Numbered from the stretch's first letter, positions 33,591 through 43,581 are shown. The stretch is DNA of 61,007 nt from an uncultured Clostridia bacterium (GCA_944350275.1 CALVOK010000031.1:1-61007); one strand, 5' to 3'. A program made the numbers and translations. Notes: a model not told the origin generated them from the sequence alone.

Positions 33591-33752
33591 CTATTCTTCG
33601 TCCATTTCATAATGAGAACCAGAGTTTTGTGTTGCAGGGAAACGTTGACCTTTTTCAAGGTAGCAACTTCCGCCACATCTGCCATCTTTGTCATAGCAAG
33701 AATAGTTTGCAGATTTTGGTGCTTGTTCACCAGGTTTCCATTGTTTACTCAT
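33591..33752 (-). CDS. YjzC-like small protein
   Basis: This 53-residue ORF has a very good ribosome binding site (CGGAGG, 6-7 bases before the ATG). The sequence starts MSKQWKPGEQAPKSANYSCY and continues with CGGSCYLEKGQRFP. K.GE.AP...Y and a later KGxRFP resemble the YjzC/YgzF family of small proteins in Bacillus. Four cysteines (two in a CGGSC pair) are an addition that could bind metal. It is convergent with tRNA-Ser and shares the terminator at 33552-33585. Confidence 0.75.
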   Translation of the reverse strand: MSKQWKPGEQAPKSANYSCYDKDGRCGGSCYLEKGQRFPATQNSGSHYEMDEE

Positions 33753-33881
33753 TTTCAACCTCCGTAATTAGTGTGTGTAAAAATTTTTTCTTTATTCTTT
33801 TTTTGATAATTTTTTTAATTAATTTACCAAAATAGTTTGTAAAAAGATTTTGTTTTAGTTTATAATAAAAATGAGGTAGAT

Positions 33882-34730
33882 ATGATAAGAATTTGTACAG
33901 ATAGTTGCGTTGATATAAACAAGGACCAAATTGAAGAAAATGACATTGCAGTATTTCCTCTTTCAGTTATACTTGATGATAAGGAATATTTAGATGGTGT
34001 CAATATTTCACCAAAAGATATTTTTGATTATGTTTCAAGGACAGGGAATTTGCCAAAAACTGCCGCACGTAGCATAGAAGATTTCAAAGCGTTTTTTCAA
34101 GAACTATTGAAAGATGGTGACGAGGTGATATACATGGGTATTTCTAGCAAATTGTCCTCGGCATATAATTATGCTCTTCAGGCAAAGGAGGAGTTAAACA
34201 ATGATAGGCTCCATATAGTTGACAGTAAATCACTTTCTACAGGGATAGGACTGCTTGTTCTCTATGCTTGCTCTCTTGTGAGGGAGGGAAAATCTTGTGA
34301 AGAAATTTGCAAAATTATTGAAAACCAAGCAATGCATAATCAAACTTCATTTGTTGTTGACACTCTTGACTATCTCTACAAAGGGGGTAGGTGTTCGGCA
34401 ATGGCGAGATTTGGTGCAAACCTTTTAAAAATAAAACCTAGACTCGAACTTGTTGATGGAAAGATTGAGAACACAGGCAAATATATGGGGAAATTTAACA
34501 GTGTAGTGTATAAGTACATTGATGATATGCTTTCATTACACAGTAATGTTAAAAAGGATTTATGCTTTATAACTCATACCTGCCAAGATGACAACTTTGT
34601 TCAAGAGGTTGTAGACTATGTTAAAAGCAAGAATGTTTTTGACAAGGTGGTCTCTTCTCGTGCTGGTGCAACTATAACCTGCCATTGCGGAGAAAACACA
34701 CTGGGAATCTTATATTTGTTAGAAAAATAA
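33882..34730 (+). CDS. DegV family fatty-acid-binding protein (FakB-like)
   Basis: DegV/FakB proteins hold a fatty acid for phosphorylation by the kinase FakA. The 282-residue protein has the family features IRICTDSCVDI at the N-terminus, TAARSIEDF (about 60) at the acyl-carboxylate site, GISSKLSSAYNYA (about 86-98) and LDYLYKGGRCSAMA (about 162-175). GAGGT precedes the ATG. A complete fakA is not in the window, but a stand-alone FakA-type domain is encoded at 54211. Confidence 0.9.
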   Translation: MIRICTDSCVDINKDQIEENDIAVFPLSVILDDKEYLDGVNISPKDIFDYVSRTGNLPKTAARSIEDFKAFFQELLKDGDEVIYMGISSKLSSAYNYALQAKEELNNDRLHIVDSKSLSTGIGLLVLYACSLVREGKSCEEICKIIENQAMHNQTSFVVDTLDYLYKGGRCSAMARFGANLLKIKPRLELVDGKIENTGKYMGKFNSVVYKYIDDMLSLHSNVKKDLCFITHTCQDDNFVQEVVDYVKSKNVFDKVVSSRAGATITCHCGENTLGILYLLEK

Positions 34731-34792
34731 GGTATTTTTAAATTGCAATAAAAGTTAATTTTGTTACCTAAACGATTAAAAGGAAATAGATT

Positions 34793-35200
34793 ATGAATGA
34801 CTGTTTATTCTGTAAGATAATAAAAGGCGAGGTGCCATCATATAAAATTTACGAGGACAAATATACATATGCATTTTTGGATATAAGCAATGATGCGAAT
34901 GGACATATCCTTGTTATTCCTAAAAAGCACTCTGTAAATGTTTTAGATACTGACGAAAGAGAACTTGCTCATGTTATGAGCACAATAAAACTTATCTCAA
35001 ATCATTTGGTAAATGAGTGTGGCTTCGATGGGGTAAACATACTAAACGCAAGCGGAGAGTCAGCCGAACAGAGTGTTTTTCATCTGCATTTTCACTTGTT
35101 GCCACGAAAGAAAGGAGATGAACTGCACGTTTTTCCATCGCTAGAAAAGAATGGTGAGTCGCTCGAAGAAATCTGTAAAAGGTTGAAAATAGAAGAATGA
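34793..35200 (+). CDS. HIT family nucleotide hydrolase
   Basis: The 135-residue histidine-triad protein of the HinT class acts on adenosine phosphoramidates and similar substrates. The catalytic triad is HLHFHLLP (about 97-104), after the substrate-binding GHILVIPKKH (about 38-47). A zinc-type CxxC (CLFCKI) starts the protein. The stop overlaps the rnhA start (ATGA), so the two are coupled. Confidence 0.93.
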   Translation: MNDCLFCKIIKGEVPSYKIYEDKYTYAFLDISNDANGHILVIPKKHSVNVLDTDERELAHVMSTIKLISNHLVNECGFDGVNILNASGESAEQSVFHLHFHLLPRKKGDELHVFPSLEKNGESLEEICKRLKIEE

Positions 35201-35634
35201 AAAATATAGTTTTGTATACAGATGGAGCCTGCTCAGGCAATCCAGGAAAGGGAGGCTGGGGAGCAATACTTTTTTATGGCGAGACAAAAAAAGAACTCTC
35301 TGGTGGAGAGGCTGAGACGACAAATAACCGTATGGAACTTACAGCAGTTATTAAGGGACTTGAAGCATTGAAAGAACCATGCAATGTTGATGTGTATAGT
35401 GATTCTGCATATGTTGTCAATGCTTTTTTGCAAGGCTGGGTCAAAAATTGGCAAAGTAATGGTTGGCGTTCGACAAAAGGGCAGGTATTAAATATTGACC
35501 TTTGGCAAAGACTTGTCGAACTCTGCCAGATTCACTCGGTATCATGGCACAAAGTGAAAGGTCATGCAGATAATGTTTACAACAATAGATGTGATGTTCT
35601 TGCTCGAGGGCAGATAACCGCTCAAAATGTATAA
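35197..35634 (+). CDS. rnhA: Ribonuclease HI
   Basis: RNase HI cuts the RNA strand of RNA-DNA hybrids. The four metal-binding acidic residues are in place: YTDGACSGNPG (Asp 8), NNRMELTAV (Glu 47), VYSDSAYVVN (Asp 69) and the C-terminal NNRCDVLA (Asp about 131), with WHKVKGHADN as the flexible His loop. Its 145 residues are close to E. coli RNase HI. A palindromic terminator follows directly. Confidence 0.96.
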   Translation: MKNIVLYTDGACSGNPGKGGWGAILFYGETKKELSGGEAETTNNRMELTAVIKGLEALKEPCNVDVYSDSAYVVNAFLQGWVKNWQSNGWRSTKGQVLNIDLWQRLVELCQIHSVSWHKVKGHADNVYNNRCDVLARGQITAQNV

Positions 35635-35638
35635 TAAA

Positions 35639-35688
35639 AACACTATTATGTAATTGTTATAGTTTCATAACATAATAGTGTTATTTTT
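35639..35688 (+). terminator. Palindromic terminator (element copy 2)
   Basis: AACACTATTATG (35639-35650) pairs with CATAATAGTGTT (35671-35682), with an inner GTTAT/ATAAC stem, then a T-rich tract. The right half is nearly identical to 4775-4797. Confidence 0.8.
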
Positions 35689-35731
35689 ATAAAGATTTGA
35701 CGGTTTTTAATAAGTTGATTGTTTTATCTAT

Positions 35732-36289
35732 TTAGTCAATGTTTATAAGTTTTTCATAAATAAGTTCGTAGATAGAAGGAGCATTGACCTTCCATTTATG
35801 GATTGCCTCATTTGCCGATTGTCTAGATGGTGCTTTAATATTCAAAACAAACATGGGTTTGTTTATAAGTGGTTCATAAATTTTAAGTTCTACATTGTAT
35901 GAGCCGTCATCATTCTTTGAATAGGTCGCACTGTATTCTTGTGAGGATTTTACGTTTAATCTGTTTGCTTGAAGGTATGCGGATATTTCCTCACGTTTCG
36001 CAAGAGGGATGCGTCTATAAAGATTTGACAAACATTCCCGACCTTCATAGGTTAGGGCATAGAGTTCTTTTTCTTCATTGTCGTCGCCTATTTTGTACAA
36101 GAGTTTACTGTCAACTAAATTGTGTATTATTGCCTTACAGTCCATGTAATTTTGTATCCATGTATTTTTTACACTACAAATGTCAAGAATGGAGTCCTCT
36201 GTCAAAGGAATTTCCATCTTGTCAATAACAAAAAGCATTGTAAGTTTGTCTAGAACGAGTTGTTCTTTCTCCGAAAGTACTTTATCCAT
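35732..36289 (-). CDS. DUF4364 family protein (winged helix)
   Basis: The 185-residue protein has an N-terminal winged-helix region (LVLDKLTMLFVIDKMEIPLTEDSI, about 12-35; LTYEGRECLSNLYRRIP near 83-99) and a beta-rich C-terminal half ending WKVNAPSIYELIYEKLI. This is the layout of the DUF4364 family of Clostridia. The family is thought to be regulatory, but its role is not established. It is convergent with rnhA. Confidence 0.75.
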   Translation of the reverse strand: MDKVLSEKEQLVLDKLTMLFVIDKMEIPLTEDSILDICSVKNTWIQNYMDCKAIIHNLVDSKLLYKIGDDNEEKELYALTYEGRECLSNLYRRIPLAKREEISAYLQANRLNVKSSQEYSATYSKNDDGSYNVELKIYEPLINKPMFVLNIKAPSRQSANEAIHKWKVNAPSIYELIYEKLINID

Positions 36290-36389
36290 ATGTGATATTA
36301 TACCATGTTTTTAAAATAAATCAAATTTTTTTAGATATTTTGTTTGTAAAATCAATTTTATGTGTTAAAATGTAAAAAAGGGGTTAATT

Positions 36390-37166
36390 ATGGACAAAGA
36401 AAAATTAAAAGAATTTTTTGATGCTTGCGATGATTTTATATCTTGCAAGTTCTTAGTAGCAGAATATAAACTTCAAAGAATGCTTCAAGTATTGTCGCAA
36501 AATGAGGATATTTGTGCTCTTATTGGAGATTGTCTTGAACAATTTAATAGAGATAGAGAATTTGCTAAGGCATTTATCCAAGATGGACAGGGCGAACTTA
36601 TTTGTGATATGCCGACCGAGGAGTACAAAATTATTGCATTTGTTTTCTGCACACTTGTCGATATTGACAATAAGAAAATCGACTTAATAGATTTTGTAAA
36701 AAGATTTTACGGAAGAGAGGAAAATCCTTTCAAGGCATTTATAAATCAAATGGTTGTGCCTTTTAGAAATTTGCTTGCCGATGCTTTTGGTTATGATAAA
36801 TTAAAGGTAGATTCTGACGATGAGGACGAATATAGGGACCATGACGATGACGACGATGATTACGATGAAGATGACGACGAGGAGGATGATGACGAGGATG
36901 ATGAAGATGACGACGAGGATAACGAGATAGACGAAAACACCTTTGAAAAAGTCCAAAAAATTGCCGTCCAAATCATTGGTGACCTTCAATATTATAACCA
37001 ATCTAAAAACAACACTGATGCTATTACAATCTGTAAGGCAATTGTAAAAACTTGTGACCTTCACGACAGTGAAATTACATACTCTTTGGCTTTAGCACTC
37101 AAATCATGCAGACCAAAACAGGTAAAATTTCTTGTAAAAGAAATGCTGGAATTGTTGAATATATAA
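36390..37166 (+). CDS. Unrecognised protein with a long Asp/Glu tract
   Basis: The 258-residue protein has a helical N-domain (about 1-140, DFVKRFYGREENPFKAFINQ) and a helical C-domain (about 187-258). They are joined by an almost purely acidic segment at about 143-182, encoded by GAT/GAC/GAA/GAG triplets at 36816-36932. The acidic tract may mimic nucleic acid or bind basic partners or metal; this is inference. AAGGGG precedes the ATG. I do not recognise the family. Confidence 0.75.
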   Translation: MDKEKLKEFFDACDDFISCKFLVAEYKLQRMLQVLSQNEDICALIGDCLEQFNRDREFAKAFIQDGQGELICDMPTEEYKIIAFVFCTLVDIDNKKIDLIDFVKRFYGREENPFKAFINQMVVPFRNLLADAFGYDKLKVDSDDEDEYRDHDDDDDDYDEDDDEEDDDEDDEDDDEDNEIDENTFEKVQKIAVQIIGDLQYYNQSKNNTDAITICKAIVKTCDLHDSEITYSLALALKSCRPKQVKFLVKEMLELLNI

Positions 37167-37272
37167 GCATATAAAAACCTTTCAGTAGTTTGATTTGCTA
37201 CAAATTTTTTCTATGTCTTTATCTGCTCGGTTTAACTAACTCAGATTAAGCCATTTTAAACAAAACAATCTG

Positions 37273-37312
37273 TGCACCTTAAAAGTGATACTTCTTTTAT
37301 GGTGCATTTTTT
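37273..37312 (+). terminator. Rho-independent terminator
   Basis: TGCACC...AAAAG (37273-37285) pairs with CTTTT...GGTGCA (37294-37306), followed by a T run. It ends the acidic-tract gene. Confidence 0.75.
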
Positions 37313-37407
37313 ATATCAGCAGTTTGCTTGCAGTTTGCTTATTATTAAATTTTTTATTATTGTCTATTATTTATTTATATATTTTATTATAAATAATATA
37401 ATATTTG

Positions 37408-37448
37408 TTGACAATTTATTGACAAAAGTTGTAATAAAATGTTAAAAT
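37408..37448 (+). promoter_or_regulatory. Overlapping promoters of the large surface-protein gene
   Basis: Two TTGACA boxes lie 11 bases apart (37408-37413 and 37419-37424). The first pairs with TAATAA (37432-37437) and the second with TAAAAT (37443-37448). The mRNA leader would be about 100 bases long. I see no clear structure in 37450-37550. Confidence 0.65.
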
Positions 37449-37558
37449 ATAGACAACAAATATGATTTTATGCTTAAAAATTTTACTTAGTTCACTTTTT
37501 ATAATAATTACCCAAATTTATGCCAAAATAATATAGACAAAAGAAAAGGAGATTAAAG

Positions 37559-40500
37559 ATGTTAAAATTTAAAACCTCAACTTTAAATTACATAATGGTA
37601 GTGTTGTTAATGGTTCTTTGTTTAGCATTTACTTTCTCATGGGGAGACAACATTCTCACAGATGACGGCACAGAAACCGTCGCCGCACCGAGTGGGAATT
37701 GGACTACTTATAGAGCCAGTAGTTTTGCTGGTGGAAATGGTAACACTAGCACTAACCCTTACGAAATTTCCACTCCTGAACAATTGGCGTATCTTGCGTA
37801 TCTAATAAATAGTAGTAGCACAAGTGTTTATAATGAATATAAAGATAAATACTATCGGATAACTGCATCTCTTGACATGAGTGCTCACTATTGGACACCA
37901 ATAGGCAATTCTTTGTCTAGAGCATTCTCCGGACATATTAATTCACGTTCTTATCAAAATGGTTATGAGATATCTGGTATTAACAACTACAATACAAGAA
38001 CTTCAAGTTATCAGGGTCTTTTTGGTTATGTATCAGGTGCCACAATTGCAAGGGTTGCTGTTGTTAATTCAACAATATATGGAGTAAGTTATGTTGGTGC
38101 AATTGTTGGGTATGCGACTGATACAACTACCATAGATCAGTGTTATAGCACTGCTACTGTTATTGGAACTGGTGATAACATAGGAGGTATTGTTGGGTGT
38201 ATTACAGACGAGAATGATGGAGGGGAAGTAAGCAGTTGTTATTTTCGCGGAAGTGTTCAGGGAGGTTCCTATGTTGGTGGTATTGCGGGTGGTACTTTTC
38301 TTACATATGTATATAGTTGCTACAACGCAGGAACTGTAACTGGAGATGATTATATTGGTGGCATTGTCGGACGTGCAAGTCAAAATATTATTCAAGGAAC
38401 TTACAGTAGTGTTGACTCAATGCCTATAAATACAAGAATATACAACTGTTTTAATGTGGGTTCAATATCTACATCTAAACAAGGAAATATATATTTGGGT
38501 GGTATTGCAGGATATGTTCAAAATACAATTGTTAGAAACTGTTATCATGCTGGCTCTTTAACTATCGTTTCGTCTACAACTCAGTCTACTTATGTTGGAC
38601 AAATTGCAGGTCGTGTAGAACTACTTGATGATAACCCTGTAAACATTGAAAATTATGAACTTATATATGGTTGTAAATATTCAAATTCTTCATATTTATA
38701 TTCATCAAATGGTAATATTAACATTGGAGGTATAGGCTATGCTGGTGGAGCATCAGGAAGTAACCCAGGTAGTACGTATACAAGTACAAGCAGTGGTGTT
38801 TTTGATGAAGAGGATTTTTATGGTAGTAGACTAAAAACTTATTTTACTTGGACAAGTGCATATAATGAATGGGGACAAAGTGGTGTTTGGGTTACTCAAA
38901 CCAATGATTATCCACGATTAAGTAGATTTTCAACATTATACTATATTACTTACTATGAAGAAGGTGGTACACTAACTGGGAGTTTTCCTACGTCAGTATA
39001 TGCAGGCAGTGTAATTGAAATAACTAATCCAATAGCACCTACTGGTTATGTATTTATGGGGTGGACGGCAGAAGGGTTGAACACATCTACAGCAATGTAT
39101 GGTTCATCATCTACTCGACTTTATAATTGGACTAATGGAAATAGTGCACGAACTGAAACATACTTTAGAGATTTAACCACTCCAGGATTGAGAGTATATC
39201 TAACAGCGACTTATCAACCTATTTCATATACTATTGAATTTAATTGCGGAAGTTATGCTCAAAGTAATCCATCTAGTACAACTGTTAATTATGATAGTAA
39301 TGTTACAATAAACAATTTAACAGCAAAAGAAGGCTCAGGACACTATTTTACAGGGTGGAAAGCACTCTCTGGACTTAGTACAACCACAGCCATGACAGGA
39401 ACAAGCACTTCAAATTTTGTTTCATGGGATGGCTCGCCGACGACAAATCGATACTTTAAAAACTTGCGTTATACTACAGGTAGTGTTACTTTAGTAGCCC
39501 AGTGGGAAGCGGAGACCTATACAATTAATTATGATACCAAAGGTGGAACAGGTCCGACGAGAGATGGTGTAACAGTAACATCAGATTCCTTTACATATGG
39601 AGAGGAACTTGAGTTGCCTGTTGCAAATTTGTCAGGTCAAGTCTTTATTGGTTGGTCATATAATGGTGTAACATATAGTGATAGTATTGAAAATGTTGAC
39701 TTAGGAAACGATGGTGCTACAGTGACATTTGAGGCTGTGTATGGCGAGTTACAATATAATGTCACAATCGTAGATGAATTCAATGGAGGTGACACATACA
39801 CTTATAATTACTCTGACTTGGTATCAATTAATATTCCGACAGCAGATGGGTACACTTTTGCGGGTTGGGATTTGTCAGGAGATGTTGACATGACTGGAGG
39901 TAGACAGGGTACAACAAGCACACCAAATGCCACACTTACTGACCCGACAAACTCAACAAGCACCAGATTCATGTATCTATCTAGCACAAACGGAGGAACA
40001 GTTACATTTACTGCGATTTATGAACCGATTCAGTATAAGATTTATGTAATGTACAATAATGGAACGCAAATATCAATTCCTCCTAATTATGTGGATTATG
40101 GTGAAGTTTTTACAACGGAAATTCCAACATATGATGCATACCATTCTTTTGCTGGGTGGGGTATTAGTTCAGATACACTTGCTTTTAATCAAGATACAGC
40201 AAGATACGGAGCAGGATCAACTGCGAATAGCACATTTACACTTGATTCAGGGTATTACATGACAAATGACAGTGCGACATCCTTTAAAAACTTAACCACA
40301 ACAAATGGTGGTTCAATTATAATTCTAGCATTATGGGAAGGTATAGATATAACCGTGCTATTGAATGGTAATGGTGGTTTAGTCGGTGGAACAACGGCTA
40401 ATGTATTCTTAAGACCTAATATGGAGTATGGTGGTACTACGAATAATAAACTAACATCCAATTATTTATCAACAAGAGAGAACTATATATTCCAGGGTTA

Positions 40501-42475
40501 CTACGACGCAATGAGTGGTGGTGTTAAAATATATGACGAAGAAGGAAATGCTGTAAGAGGAACAAAGTATTGGGATAATAGTGGTCGCTGGATATTTGGT
40601 GATGGTGCAATAGTACTCTACGCACAATGGGAAGGTGAACCTTATGAAATTCAGTTCTTTAATAGCCGAACGAAGTCGAGTGATTATGTAGATGCTAAAT
40701 TTGGAGAAGTTGTGGTTTATGAGGTGCCAGAAGATGACCCGCCATACAAGTTTTTAAGATGGGCAGTTATGGGGAATTATTTCGATAGTGAAACAGCAAG
40801 ATATGGCACAAATTCAACACCAGAAACACCATTTGATTATATAAGTGGAGATTATTATACAAATAGTACTGCCAACAGATTTTTGAATTTATCAACCACG
40901 GGAGGAACGGTAATTTTATTCTCTCAATGGGAGATTCAAGAGGTTGAAGTTACTCTAAATTCTACAGAGGGTAAATTTACTGATGGCTATTCTGAAAAGA
41001 CGTTAAGTATGATCTATCAGCAAGGTGATAACTTCTCTATTTCTGCAGAATACATTCCTGTTCGAGATGGCTACACATTTGAGGGATATTTTACCATAGG
41101 TGGTACACAAGTTTACGACAGAAATGGAAATGCGATTTTAGGTACAAGTTATTGGAATACAAGCGGACAATGGATAGGTACAGAACCACTCACAATTTAT
41201 GCTGAATGGGAAGAGATTACATATAGTATCATATTTAGGTCAGCCGCTGGTCATGCAGATGTGTTGGTGAATAATATCACTTATGAGCAAGTTGTAACTG
41301 TTGATTTGCCAGAGTGGGAAGGTTATGACTTTACAGGTTGGCTGGCTGAAGGTATAAACACATCTACAGCATTATATGGTGAAAATGATGAACCAGATAA
41401 ATCATTTATAGACAATATGACATCCTCTCTTGCAAATAAATTTAAGAGACTTACAACAACGGACGGTGCTCAAGTGATATTAACAGGTCAGAGGGAACCA
41501 AAAACATATACCGTATATTTAGATGCTAATGGAGGAGATGTTTCACCATCTACGTTGGAGGTTAAGTATTTAGGTACTTATGGTGAAAATAATCGTGGAG
41601 AATTACCAGAACCGACGAGAGCAGGATTTATATTCAGAGGTTGGTATACTGATTTGGATAATGACGAGCAAATCCTTGCTAGCACACAATATACTTTGAC
41701 TGATGATAGCACCATCTATGCTCAATGGGTGGACACATGGTCAAACCATGCATCTGATGATTTGGAGACTGAGGGTAGTTATTATATTGTATCAAGCGAA
41801 GAAGATTTGGCACGAGTTAGCAAGTTGATAAATGATACATATGATACAAGTGTACTTGATATGAACATACGTCTTACATCAAACCTAGACATGAGTGCTT
41901 ATGTATGGGCACCTATTGGAACACCAGAAAGGGCATACAGTGGAAAGTTTGAGGGTAATGGACATATAATAACAGGTATAAGAAACTATTACAATTCAAA
42001 TATACCAGAGGTATACAGTTATGTAGGACTTTTTGGATATACAGACGGAGCAACAATAGAGAATCTATTTGTCCGAGATGTTGACATAATAGGTGGAAGT
42101 TTTGTAGGAGGAATTGTTGGGCAGGCAATGGGTTCAACCAATATCAATGGATGTGCTTTTTCAGGAACAATTACTTCAAACTCAACAGCAACACGAGGCG
42201 CTTTAGTTGGTTATGGAGAGAACACAGTGAGAATCAATGACTGTATGGTATTTACAGCAAATACAAGGAATGGAATAGCAGGCGGGAATTGTACTGTTGT
42301 GACTTGTGTTTATATAATCAATGGCACTAGAGGATATATTGGAAGTGATTTTTCAAACTATGTTTATGTTTCAGGAATGACTGCACCTGTGTCTAAAGGT
42401 TTGTCGTGGCTTGCTCAAGGCGGAGAACCTTGCACTCTGACTGATATTCAAAATTGGGCAAATGGGGTAATTTAA
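37559..42475 (+). CDS. Giant exported protein with GLUG and InlB B-type repeats
   Basis: This is a 1638-residue protein. After an N-terminal signal or anchor helix (about 10-30) come GLUG-type beta-helix repeats (about 50-440, with units such as YVGGIAGGTFLTYVYSCYNAG). About ten InlB B-type (Listeria-Bacteroides) beta-grasp repeats follow at about 455-1440, each ending in a FxGW or FxGY word (YVFMGWTAEG, YTFAGWDLSG, FIFRGWYTD). A second GLUG block (about 1455-1620, VGLFGYTDGATIENLF) ends the protein. I see no LPxTG, S-layer homology or choline-binding anchor at the C-terminus. It probably acts in adhesion; retention may rely on an uncleaved N-terminal helix. AAAGGAG precedes the ATG. Confidence 0.88.
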   Translation: MLKFKTSTLNYIMVVLLMVLCLAFTFSWGDNILTDDGTETVAAPSGNWTTYRASSFAGGNGNTSTNPYEISTPEQLAYLAYLINSSSTSVYNEYKDKYYRITASLDMSAHYWTPIGNSLSRAFSGHINSRSYQNGYEISGINNYNTRTSSYQGLFGYVSGATIARVAVVNSTIYGVSYVGAIVGYATDTTTIDQCYSTATVIGTGDNIGGIVGCITDENDGGEVSSCYFRGSVQGGSYVGGIAGGTFLTYVYSCYNAGTVTGDDYIGGIVGRASQNIIQGTYSSVDSMPINTRIYNCFNVGSISTSKQGNIYLGGIAGYVQNTIVRNCYHAGSLTIVSSTTQSTYVGQIAGRVELLDDNPVNIENYELIYGCKYSNSSYLYSSNGNINIGGIGYAGGASGSNPGSTYTSTSSGVFDEEDFYGSRLKTYFTWTSAYNEWGQSGVWVTQTNDYPRLSRFSTLYYITYYEEGGTLTGSFPTSVYAGSVIEITNPIAPTGYVFMGWTAEGLNTSTAMYGSSSTRLYNWTNGNSARTETYFRDLTTPGLRVYLTATYQPISYTIEFNCGSYAQSNPSSTTVNYDSNVTINNLTAKEGSGHYFTGWKALSGLSTTTAMTGTSTSNFVSWDGSPTTNRYFKNLRYTTGSVTLVAQWEAETYTINYDTKGGTGPTRDGVTVTSDSFTYGEELELPVANLSGQVFIGWSYNGVTYSDSIENVDLGNDGATVTFEAVYGELQYNVTIVDEFNGGDTYTYNYSDLVSINIPTADGYTFAGWDLSGDVDMTGGRQGTTSTPNATLTDPTNSTSTRFMYLSSTNGGTVTFTAIYEPIQYKIYVMYNNGTQISIPPNYVDYGEVFTTEIPTYDAYHSFAGWGISSDTLAFNQDTARYGAGSTANSTFTLDSGYYMTNDSATSFKNLTTTNGGSIIILALWEGIDITVLLNGNGGLVGGTTANVFLRPNMEYGGTTNNKLTSNYLSTRENYIFQGYYDAMSGGVKIYDEEGNAVRGTKYWDNSGRWIFGDGAIVLYAQWEGEPYEIQFFNSRTKSSDYVDAKFGEVVVYEVPEDDPPYKFLRWAVMGNYFDSETARYGTNSTPETPFDYISGDYYTNSTANRFLNLSTTGGTVILFSQWEIQEVEVTLNSTEGKFTDGYSEKTLSMIYQQGDNFSISAEYIPVRDGYTFEGYFTIGGTQVYDRNGNAILGTSYWNTSGQWIGTEPLTIYAEWEEITYSIIFRSAAGHADVLVNNITYEQVVTVDLPEWEGYDFTGWLAEGINTSTALYGENDEPDKSFIDNMTSSLANKFKRLTTTDGAQVILTGQREPKTYTVYLDANGGDVSPSTLEVKYLGTYGENNRGELPEPTRAGFIFRGWYTDLDNDEQILASTQYTLTDDSTIYAQWVDTWSNHASDDLETEGSYYIVSSEEDLARVSKLINDTYDTSVLDMNIRLTSNLDMSAYVWAPIGTPERAYSGKFEGNGHIITGIRNYYNSNIPEVYSYVGLFGYTDGATIENLFVRDVDIIGGSFVGGIVGQAMGSTNINGCAFSGTITSNSTATRGALVGYGENTVRINDCMVFTANTRNGIAGGNCTVVTCVYIINGTRGYIGSDFSNYVYVSGMTAPVSKGLSWLAQGGEPCTLTDIQNWANGVI

Positions 42476-42559
42476 TTTATCTTAGTGTTTTAGAAATGTA
42501 TGTTTAGTTATGCAAAATCATAATATAACCTAATAATTTTTGACTACTTCAAACATATT

Positions 42560-42637
42560 AAAATGCACTTTATTTTATAAATCATTGTTTAATTGGTTTT
42601 ATTAAACATGATGGATAAATAAAGTGCATTTTTATTT
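42560..42637. terminator. Long bidirectional terminator hairpin
   Basis: AAAATGCACTTTATTT (42560-42575) pairs with AAATAAAGTGCATTTT (42617-42632). Inner stems (ATCAT/ATGAT and GTTTAAT/ATTAAAC) extend the hairpin. It lies between the convergent surface-protein gene and ylbJ. Confidence 0.85.
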
Positions 42638-42660
42638 GATAGTTATACCAGCAAAACATT

Positions 42661-43581
42661 TTAAATTAGCAGTACCAACAAACATGAAATTGCAGTTGCA
42701 ATCAATGCGTGGGTAAATTTTTGGAGTACAAAAAACCATACAGGCATATTAAGTTTATTAAGCATAGTCAGTGATTGCAATATTGTCGAAATTCCTCCAA
42801 AACTAATAACAAAAGTGCAGGCGACAATAGACCAAACACCATTAATTGAAGAAGAAATATCAATACAGCCCTTTGTTATTTCAATGACACCTTCAAATAT
42901 GCTGGCAAATTGGGGTGGAAATAGATTAAAAATTGGCGACATTGATGTTATTACAACAAAGAAAATTGCAATTATTACACCAACCGAAATAATACTTAGT
43001 GCTGAATCTATGACAATTGTTGATAAGTCATTTTTGTTTTGCTGTTGCTTTAAAGGTTGTTGAGAGGGTGAATTTTTAAAAGTTATATTTTTATAACAAA
43101 TACCATTTATTAGAGCACCCAATATATGTGATAAAAAAATAATATAGCCATAAAGGGCATTGCCAAGCATTCCTATTCCTACTGCACCAATTATAAACAT
43201 CGGACCTGAGGTTGAGCAAAAACTTGTCATCTTAAAAGCATCATTTTTATTTATTTTTCCAGATAGATAAAGGTCGCTTGTCATCTTTGCACCAACTGGG
43301 TAACCTGAGATTGCACTTGTTAGAAACACATATGAAGATATAGCAGGGGTGTTAAACATTTTCTTACAAGGTTTTGCAAATATTTTGGATATTTTTTCAA
43401 CTACACCTGTCGAGGATAGCACTTTCGTGAAAAAGATAAAGGGCAGTACACTTGGAAGAACGTTAAAAGCCCAGGCACTTATACCGTTTAGCGTTTGTGC
43501 CATGTAAACCTCAGGGAATAAAACCATATTAATGATAATATAAAAGATAAATATGGCTAAAAAAATGTTATATTTTTTCAT
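42661..43581 (-). CDS. ylbJ: Sporulation integral membrane protein YlbJ
   Basis: The 306-residue protein has eight or nine membrane helices. The family word SGYPVGAKMTSDLYLSG (about 94-110) and the gate-type segments (WAFNVLPSVLPFIFFTKVLSSTG and CSTSGPMFIIGAVGIGMLG) match YlbJ of the nucleoside-recognition/gate family, which is needed for normal spore cortex or coat formation. I start at the ATG at 43581, 7 bases behind GGAG, rather than at the upstream ATG at 43614, which has no ribosome binding site. Confidence 0.85.
   Translation of the reverse strand: MKKYNIFLAIFIFYIIINMVLFPEVYMAQTLNGISAWAFNVLPSVLPFIFFTKVLSSTGVVEKISKIFAKPCKKMFNTPAISSYVFLTSAISGYPVGAKMTSDLYLSGKINKNDAFKMTSFCSTSGPMFIIGAVGIGMLGNALYGYIIFLSHILGALINGICYKNITFKNSPSQQPLKQQQNKNDLSTIVIDSALSIISVGVIIAIFFVVITSMSPIFNLFPPQFASIFEGVIEITKGCIDISSSINGVWSIVACTFVISFGGISTILQSLTMLNKLNMPVWFFVLQKFTHALIATAISCLLVLLI

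Noticed and set aside
36816..36932. Simple trinucleotide microsatellite
   Set aside because: The triplets are mixed Asp and Glu codons in frame, without long runs of one triplet.
38069..38395. Antisense 108-residue ORF inside the surface-protein gene
   Set aside because: It is a Ser/Thr/Asn-rich shadow of the repetitive coding strand without a ribosome binding site.
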